Below are positions 21,960 through 27,017 of a stretch of 27,017 nucleotides of DNA, piece by piece. The notes beneath the pieces were generated by a model. It saw only the letters and a program-made list of their open reading frames with translations, ran no database searches and was not told where the DNA came from. The DNA comes from Myxococcales bacterium (GTDB lineage Bacteria > Myxococcota > Myxococcia > Myxococcales > Myxococcaceae): contig PMBV01000031.1 in assembly GCA_003153055.1 (NCBI GenBank), forward strand, positions 282 to 27,298, written 5' to 3'. The translations under genes were made by a program, and so were the position numbers. The stretch's first letter is position 1; every line of letters starts with the position of its first letter.

Positions 21960-23816
21960 TCACGTACGCGGCGTGACACCCGCGAGTGGACCACGCTCCA
22001 CCGCGCGGCTCCCCTCGTCTCCCGGCTTCCTCCGCGAGGGTGGGAGGTCAGTGCAGACGCCCTCGAAGGCCTCGGCGGCCATGCCGACGGACTCACTGGT
22101 GGTCGGGTGGGGGTGGATGGTCTTGCCCAGATCCACCGCGTCGGCGCCCATCTCGATGGCGAGGGCGATCTCGGCGATGAGATCACCCGCCCCTGCGCCC
22201 ACGATGCCACCGCCGACGACCCGGTGGGTCTCCTCGTCGAACAGCAGCTTGGTGACCCCGTCTTCGCGCCCGTTGGCGATGGCGCGACCCGACGCGGCCC
22301 AGGGGAAGAGGCCCTTGCCCACCTTTCGGCCCTGAGCTTTGGCCTCGTCTTCGGTGAGGCCGACCCAGGCCACCTGCGGATCGGTGTAGGCCACCGAGGG
22401 GATGACGCGCGCGTCGAAGAACCGCTTGTGGCCCGCGGCGACCTCGGCGGCCACGTGGCCCTCGTGCACGGCCTTGTGGGCGAGCATCGGAGGCGCCGTC
22501 ACGTCGCCGATGGCGAAGACGTGGGGAACGTTGGTGCGCATCTGTGAGTCGACGGGAATGAAGCCGCGATCGCTGACCTGCACCCCGGCCTTCTCGGCGG
22601 AGATGGTCTTGCCGTTCGGGCTCCGTCCCACCGCCACGAGCACGAGATCGTACGGCTGCGGGCCCTCGGGAGCGGCCTCTCCAGCGAAGGTGACGTACAC
22701 CGCGTCGGGCCGCGCCTGTGCCGACACCGTCTTGGTCTTCAGCATGATTCGGTCGAAGCGGTGGCGGTTCGACCGCTCCCACACGCGCACCAGGTCTCGA
22801 TCGGCTCCCTGCATCAGCCCGTCGAGCATCTCGACCACGTCGAGGCGGGCCCCCAGCGACGAGTACACCGAGCCCATCTCGAGCCCGATGATGCCGCCGC
22901 CGACTATCAGCATGCGCCGGGGAATCGAGACGAGCCCCAGCGCCCCGGTGGAGTCGACGATGCGAGGATCGACCGGCATGAACGGCAGGTGCACTGCCTG
23001 GGAGCCGCTGGCGATGATCGCCTTCTCGAAGTGAATCACCGCCGTGGCGCCGGTCTTGGTCTGGGCCGGCCCCTCCATCAGCTCGACCTCGACGTGGTGG
23101 GCATCGAGGAAGGCGCCAACGCCACGCAGCACCCGCACCTGGCGGGCCTTGGCCATGCCAGTGAGGCCCTGGGTGAGCTTGCCCACCACCTTGTCCTTCC
23201 ACCCTCGGAGCTTCGAGAGATCCACCTGGGGCGCTCCGAACGAGACCCCGTGCTCGGCCATCGCCCGGGCCTCGTCCATCACCGCCCCGACATGCAAGAG
23301 CGCCTTCGAGGGAATGCAGCCGACGTTGAGGCAGACCCCGCCCAGCGTCGGGTAGCGCTCGACCAGCACCGTCGACAGCCCGAGATCGGCGGCGCGAAAC
23401 GCAGCGCTGTACCCTCCAGGGCCCGAGCCGAGCACCAGCACCTGGCACTCGATGGCACCCTCCCGCTTGACGCTGGTGGACGCCGCCAAAGGCCCGGGGC
23501 TCGGTGGCGCGGCGCTCGACGAGGTGGGGCCTGGGGGCGCGACAGTGGCCGGCGCTGGTGATGCGGCGGTCTCGGCGCTCGGCTCGAGAATGACGAGCAC
23601 CGTCCCCTCGCTGACTCGCTCTCCGACCTTGGCGCGCACTTCCCGAATGACACCGGTGGCGGGAGAGGGCACTTCGATCGACGCCTTGTCCGACTCGAGG
23701 ACGACGAGCGGATCCTCGGCCTTCACCGGGTCACCCGGCTTCACCAGCACCTGCACCACGGGGACGTCTTTGAAGTCGCCCATCGGCGGCACGCGAACTT
23801 CTCTCGGTTGGTTCAC
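21960..23816 (-). CDS. lpdA: Dihydrolipoyl dehydrogenase (E3) with N-terminal lipoyl domain
   Basis: 618 aa. Residues 1-78 are a lipoyl domain with the modified Lys44 in LESDKASIEVP. A Pro/Ala/Ser linker (about 80-120) follows, then the FAD/NAD flavoenzyme: GSGPGG (130-135), redox cysteines Cys162 and Cys167 (GGVCLNVGCIPSK), a NAD-binding glycine motif (VGGGIIGLEMGSVY), and the C-terminal catalytic His region (IHPHPTTSES). It reoxidises dihydrolipoamide on E2, producing NADH. E3 proteins with a lipoyl domain are known in Neisseria and Ralstonia-type pyruvate dehydrogenases. A C-terminal tail of about 25 residues after EAFEGVCTDLP is extra. GTG 23816 overlaps the aceF stop (GTGA) with GGAGG 8 nt upstream. 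Confidence 0.95.
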   Translation of the reverse strand: MNQPREVRVPPMGDFKDVPVVQVLVKPGDPVKAEDPLVVLESDKASIEVPSPATGVIREVRAKVGERVSEGTVLVILEPSAETAASPAPATVAPPGPTSSSAAPPSPGPLAASTSVKREGAIECQVLVLGSGPGGYSAAFRAADLGLSTVLVERYPTLGGVCLNVGCIPSKALLHVGAVMDEARAMAEHGVSFGAPQVDLSKLRGWKDKVVGKLTQGLTGMAKARQVRVLRGVGAFLDAHHVEVELMEGPAQTKTGATAVIHFEKAIIASGSQAVHLPFMPVDPRIVDSTGALGLVSIPRRMLIVGGGIIGLEMGSVYSSLGARLDVVEMLDGLMQGADRDLVRVWERSNRHRFDRIMLKTKTVSAQARPDAVYVTFAGEAAPEGPQPYDLVLVAVGRSPNGKTISAEKAGVQVSDRGFIPVDSQMRTNVPHVFAIGDVTAPPMLAHKAVHEGHVAAEVAAGHKRFFDARVIPSVAYTDPQVAWVGLTEDEAKAQGRKVGKGLFPWAASGRAIANGREDGVTKLLFDEETHRVVGGGIVGAGAGDLIAEIALAIEMGADAVDLGKTIHPHPTTSESVGMAAEAFEGVCTDLPPSRRKPGDEGSRAVERGPLAGVTPRT

Positions 23817-25108
23817 AGGAGCGTCCTCCGCAGGTCGGCCAGGAGTTGCCCGAGGAACGAGGTGAAGCGCGCGGCGGTGGCGCCGTCGATGACCCGGTGA
23901 TCGTACGACAGCGACAGCGGCAGCATGAGGCGAGGCGCGAACTTCTCACCGTCCCACACGGGTCGGGTCACCGTCTTTGACACCCCGAGGATCGCGACCT
24001 CGGGCGCGTTGATGATGGGCGTGAAGGCGGTCCCTCCGATGCCGCCCAGGCTCGAGATCGAGAACGTGCCACCCGACAGCTCGACGGGGCCGACTTTGCC
24101 GTCCCGGGCCTTCTGGGACAGCTCGGCCATCTCCTGGGCCAGCGCGCGCACGCCTTTGCGATTCACGTCTTTCACCACCGGCACCACCAGGCCATTGGGC
24201 GTGTCGGCCGCGAAGCCGAGGTGGTAGTACCGCTTGAGCACCAGCGCGTCGCCCGAGAGCGAAGCGTTGAATTGGGGGAAGCGCTCGAGCGCGGCCACGC
24301 AGGCCTTCATCAGGAAGGCGAGCATGGTCAGCTTGGGCCCCACCTTCTCCTCGTTGAGGCGAACCCTCAGGGCCTCGAGCTCGGTGACGTCGGCCTCGTC
24401 GAACTGGGTGACGTGGGGGATCATCACCCAGTTGCGAGCCAGGTTCGCCCCGGAGATCTTCTTGATGCGCGAGAGCGGCTCCACCTCGACCGGCCCGTAC
24501 TTGGCGAAGTCGATTTCCGGCCAGGGAATGAGGTCGAGGCCTCCACCGCGCCGTGGTGCTGGCCCGCTGACCAGCGCCTCACGAACGAAGCGCTCGACGT
24601 TCTCCTTCACGATGCGACCCTTGGGCCCGGAGCCCTGGACCAAAGAGAGATCCACGCCCAACTCGCGGGCGAACAGGCGCACCGAGGGCGAGGCGTGGGC
24701 GGCGCGAAAGCGCTCTTGATCCACCGGCCCAGGAGTCGCCACGGGAGCCGCTGCCGAGGGTCGCGCCACGGCGCCGTGACCGTTGGCACCCGGAGGCGCG
24801 GACGGCCGGGGAGCGCTCGGCCGGGCAGGAGCGCTTCCGTTGCCAGTGGCCCCACTCTGGGCAGACGCCTCGGAAGCCTCGATGGTGATGATGGGGCGGC
24901 CCTGGCTCACCCGGTCGCCGACCTTCACCTTCACCTCGCGCACCGTGCCGGCCTTGGGCGTGGGAATGTCCATCGTGGCCTTGTCGGACTCGAGGGTCAC
25001 CAGTGGATCCTCGGCCCGCACCGCGTCGCCTGGCTTGACGAGAATTTGAATCACAGGAACGTCTTTGAAGTCACCGATGTCGGGGACCTTCACGTCGATC
25101 GTGCTCAT
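23813..25108 (-). CDS. aceF: Dihydrolipoyllysine acetyltransferase (E2 of pyruvate dehydrogenase)
   Basis: 431 aa. It has one lipoyl domain (1-78, Lys43 in LESDKATMDIP), an Ala/Pro/Ser linker, a peripheral subunit-binding domain (about 139-175, ASPSVRLFARELGVDLS...GPKGRIVKENV), and the acetyltransferase core (about 205-431) with catalytic His404 and Asp408 in SYDHRVIDGA. The core forms the scaffold that transfers acetyl groups from E1 to CoA. E. coli AceF has three lipoyl domains; this one has one, with another on the neighbouring E3. It starts 10 nt after the aceE stop with ACGGAG upstream and overlaps lpdA, giving the classical aceE-aceF-lpdA order. Confidence 0.96.
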   Translation of the reverse strand: MSTIDVKVPDIGDFKDVPVIQILVKPGDAVRAEDPLVTLESDKATMDIPTPKAGTVREVKVKVGDRVSQGRPIITIEASEASAQSGATGNGSAPARPSAPRPSAPPGANGHGAVARPSAAAPVATPGPVDQERFRAAHASPSVRLFARELGVDLSLVQGSGPKGRIVKENVERFVREALVSGPAPRRGGGLDLIPWPEIDFAKYGPVEVEPLSRIKKISGANLARNWVMIPHVTQFDEADVTELEALRVRLNEEKVGPKLTMLAFLMKACVAALERFPQFNASLSGDALVLKRYYHLGFAADTPNGLVVPVVKDVNRKGVRALAQEMAELSQKARDGKVGPVELSGGTFSISSLGGIGGTAFTPIINAPEVAILGVSKTVTRPVWDGEKFAPRLMLPLSLSYDHRVIDGATAARFTSFLGQLLADLRRTLL

Positions 25109-25118
25109 CGTGGCTCCG

Positions 25119-27017
25119 TCACATCGTCCAAGGGGCGGGCAGGTCGGCGTTGATGCCGTAGCGTTTGATGGCCTCGGTCACCCGGCTCACGGGAATGGTG
25201 CCTTCATCGGCGAGGGCCTTGAGCGCAGCCACCGCGACGTGGAACCGGTCGACCTCGAAGAAGCGGCGGAGGCGCTCGCGGGTGTCGGAGCGGCCGAACC
25301 CATCGGTGCCCAAAACGACGTACCGGCGAGGGACGAACGCGCGGATCTGCTCGGGGTAGGCCCGCACGTAGTCGGTGGCCGCGATGACCGGCCCCTGCGT
25401 GTTGTCGAGGCACTGCTGCACGTGGCAGCGCGGCGCCTCGAGCCCAGGGTTGCGCATCGCCTTGCGAGTCATCGCCTGACCTTCGCGGGCGAGCTGGGTG
25501 AAGCTGGGGCAGCTCCAGAGGTCGGCCGCCACGCCCCAGTCGCGCTCGAGCAACGACGCCGCCTCGATGACCTCGCGGAAGATGGTGCCCGAGCCGAGCA
25601 ACTGAACGCGAGGCGTGGTCCCCAGCTCGCCAGCGCCGGTCTTGAACCGGTACATGCCCTTGATGATGTCCGGCCCGACGCCCTCTGGCATCGCCGGGTG
25701 CCGGTAGTTCTCATTCATCACCGTCAGGTAGTAGTAGACGTCCTCCTGCTCGGCGTACATGCGCCTCAGCCCGTCTTGAATGATGACGGCGACCTCGTAG
25801 CTGAAGGTCGGATCGTACGAGAGACAGTTGGGGATGGTGGAGGAGAGGACGTGCGAATGCCCGTCTTGGTGCTGGAGCCCCTCGCCGTTCAAGGTGGTGC
25901 GACCAGCGGTGCCGCCCACGAGGAAGCCCCGGGCCCGAATGTCGCCAGCGGCCCAGGCGAGATCACCCACCCGCTGAAACCCAAACATCGAGTACAGGAT
26001 GAAGAAGGGGACCATCGGAACCCCGTGCGTGGAGTAGCTCGTCGCCGCGGCGATGAAGTCGCACATGCCGCCAGCCTCGGTGATTCCTTCCTGGAGAATC
26101 TGCCCTTGCCGGGACTCCTTGTAGAACATCAGCTGGTCCGCATCTTCCGGGGTGTACTTCTGGCCTCGGTGGTTCCAGATGCCGAGCTGACGAAACATGC
26201 CCTCCATGCCGAAGGTGCGTGACTCGTCGGGCACGATGGGCACCACGTGCTTGCCGAGCTGAGGATCGCGCAGGAGCTGCTGGAGGATCTGCACGAAGGC
26301 CATGGTGGTGGAGATCTCCCGATCCTCGGTGCTCTTGAGAAAGCGCTCGAAGGCAGCCAACGGCGGCGTCACCAGCGCCACCGCCTTGCGCCGGCGAGCC
26401 GGGAGATCGCCCCCCAGCGCGGCCCGGCGCCCCTCGAGGTACTGGTACTCGGGTGAGCTCTTGGGGAACGAGACGTAGGGCAAGTGCTCGAGCTCGTCGT
26501 CGGCCACCGGCACGTCGAAGCGGTCGCGAAACTGGCGGATCGCGTCCTTGGTGAGCTTCTTCTGCTGGTGCGTGGTGTTCATCGCCTCGCCCGACTCACC
26601 CATGCCGTAGCCCTTGATGGTCTTGGCGAGAATGACCGTGGGCTGGCCCTGATGGCGCACCGCGGCCTGGTACGCGGCGAACACCTTGAAGGGGTCATGC
26701 CCGCCCCGGTTCAGCTTCCAGATGTCGTCGTCGGAGTAGTCGGCCACCAGCGCCTTGAGCTCGGGGGTGTTGAAGAAGTGCTCGCGAACGTAGGCCCCGT
26801 TCTTCGACTTGAACGTCTGGTACTCGCCGTCGACCGCCTCCATCATTCGCTTGGCCAAGACGCCGTGCTTGTCGCGGGCGAACAGCGGGTCCCAGTGACG
26901 GCCCCAGATGACCTTGATGACGTTCCACCCGGCGCCGCGGAACTCGGCCTCGAGCTCCTGAATGATTTTTCCGTTACCCCGCACCGGCCCATCGAGGCGC
27001 TGGAGGTTGCAGTTCAC
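25119..27017 (-). CDS. aceE: Pyruvate dehydrogenase E1, homodimeric AceE type (partial, N-terminus outside window)
   Basis: 632 C-terminal residues are encoded; the frame is open through the right edge and about 250 N-terminal residues are missing by comparison with E. coli AceE (887 aa). The GTG at the edge is an internal Val codon (NCNLQRLDGPV...GNGKIIQELE). Recognisable stretches include YQTFKSKNGAYVREHFF, LNRGGHDPFKVF, IKGYGMGE, FGMEGMFRQLGI, SMFGFQRVGDL, GRTTLNGEGLQHQDGHSH, IPNCLSYDP and LGTDGFGRSDTRE, all closely matching the homodimeric E1 rather than the alpha/beta type. It decarboxylates pyruvate with thiamine diphosphate and acetylates the E2 lipoyl group. It is the first visible gene of the aceE-aceF-lpdA operon. 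Confidence 0.96.
   Translation of the reverse strand: MNCNLQRLDGPVRGNGKIIQELEAEFRGAGWNVIKVIWGRHWDPLFARDKHGVLAKRMMEAVDGEYQTFKSKNGAYVREHFFNTPELKALVADYSDDDIWKLNRGGHDPFKVFAAYQAAVRHQGQPTVILAKTIKGYGMGESGEAMNTTHQQKKLTKDAIRQFRDRFDVPVADDELEHLPYVSFPKSSPEYQYLEGRRAALGGDLPARRRKAVALVTPPLAAFERFLKSTEDREISTTMAFVQILQQLLRDPQLGKHVVPIVPDESRTFGMEGMFRQLGIWNHRGQKYTPEDADQLMFYKESRQGQILQEGITEAGGMCDFIAAATSYSTHGVPMVPFFILYSMFGFQRVGDLAWAAGDIRARGFLVGGTAGRTTLNGEGLQHQDGHSHVLSSTIPNCLSYDPTFSYEVAVIIQDGLRRMYAEQEDVYYYLTVMNENYRHPAMPEGVGPDIIKGMYRFKTGAGELGTTPRVQLLGSGTIFREVIEAASLLERDWGVAADLWSCPSFTQLAREGQAMTRKAMRNPGLEAPRCHVQQCLDNTQGPVIAATDYVRAYPEQIRAFVPRRYVVLGTDGFGRSDTRERLRRFFEVDRFHVAVAALKALADEGTIPVSRVTEAIKRYGINADLPAPWTM

Overview
The window is GC-rich bacterial DNA with tightly packed genes, 4-bp stop/start overlaps and several GTG starts. 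The gene set includes huge lipoproteins with Ig-like repeats and Cys-rich linkers, an NHL/Rhs protein, FecR-plus-receiver operons, a lidless Hsp70, and an AceE/AceF/Lpd pyruvate dehydrogenase. Together these suggest a myxobacterium (Myxococcota). This is inferred from gene content and protein style; no rRNA or other marker gene is present. I saw no tRNA, rRNA, insertion sequence or CRISPR array.

Layout. (1) 1-6837, minus strand: a two-gene surface operon. A 1243-aa lipoprotein (eight Ig-like repeats, Cys-rich linker, right-handed beta-helix) is followed 13 nt later by a protein that runs off the left edge. That protein has a secretion signal, a Gly-rich linker, a TTR-like domain, an FN-plug-like domain and NHL repeats, the N-terminal architecture of Rhs/YD-repeat (teneurin-like) proteins. 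This block looks less GC-rich and more accessory than the rest. (2) 6838-7553: non-coding, with palindromes and a direct repeat at 7032-7122. (3) 7554-9564, minus: two stand-alone receiver-domain proteins and a membrane-anchored FecR-domain protein, joined by 4-bp overlaps. (4) 9656-12380, plus: AlkA-type DNA glycosylase, M14 metallopeptidase, small YqiA-like hydrolase.

(5) 12390-14054, minus: a peroxide-defence operon, Fur-family regulator then ahpC then ahpD. The regulator has no cysteine, so it cannot hold the classical structural zinc; it resembles the Irr-type branch. (6) 14177-19252, plus: mannose-6-phosphate isomerase overlapping a metallophosphoesterase, an exported HEXXH metallopeptidase, and a PanE/ApbA-fold protein lacking the usual catalytic lysine. 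(7) 19259-19984, minus: a lipoprotein whose C-terminal ~110 residues are extremely rich in His, Cys, Asp and Gly. (8) 19985-20401: a divergent intergenic region containing a possible branched RNA structure. (9) 20402-21952, plus: an Hsp70 that stops after the substrate-binding beta-sandwich. (10) 21960-27017, minus: aceE (5' end outside the window), aceF and lpdA in operon order; the lpdA product carries its own lipoyl domain, closely similar to that of AceF.

Most of the window is ordinary chromosomal housekeeping and stress-response content. The parts most worth a second look are the surface operon at the left, the Cys-less Fur regulator with ahpCD, the His/Cys-rich lipoprotein with its structured upstream region, and the receiver/receiver/FecR operon. 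I did not find a clearly new multi-gene defence or mobile system.
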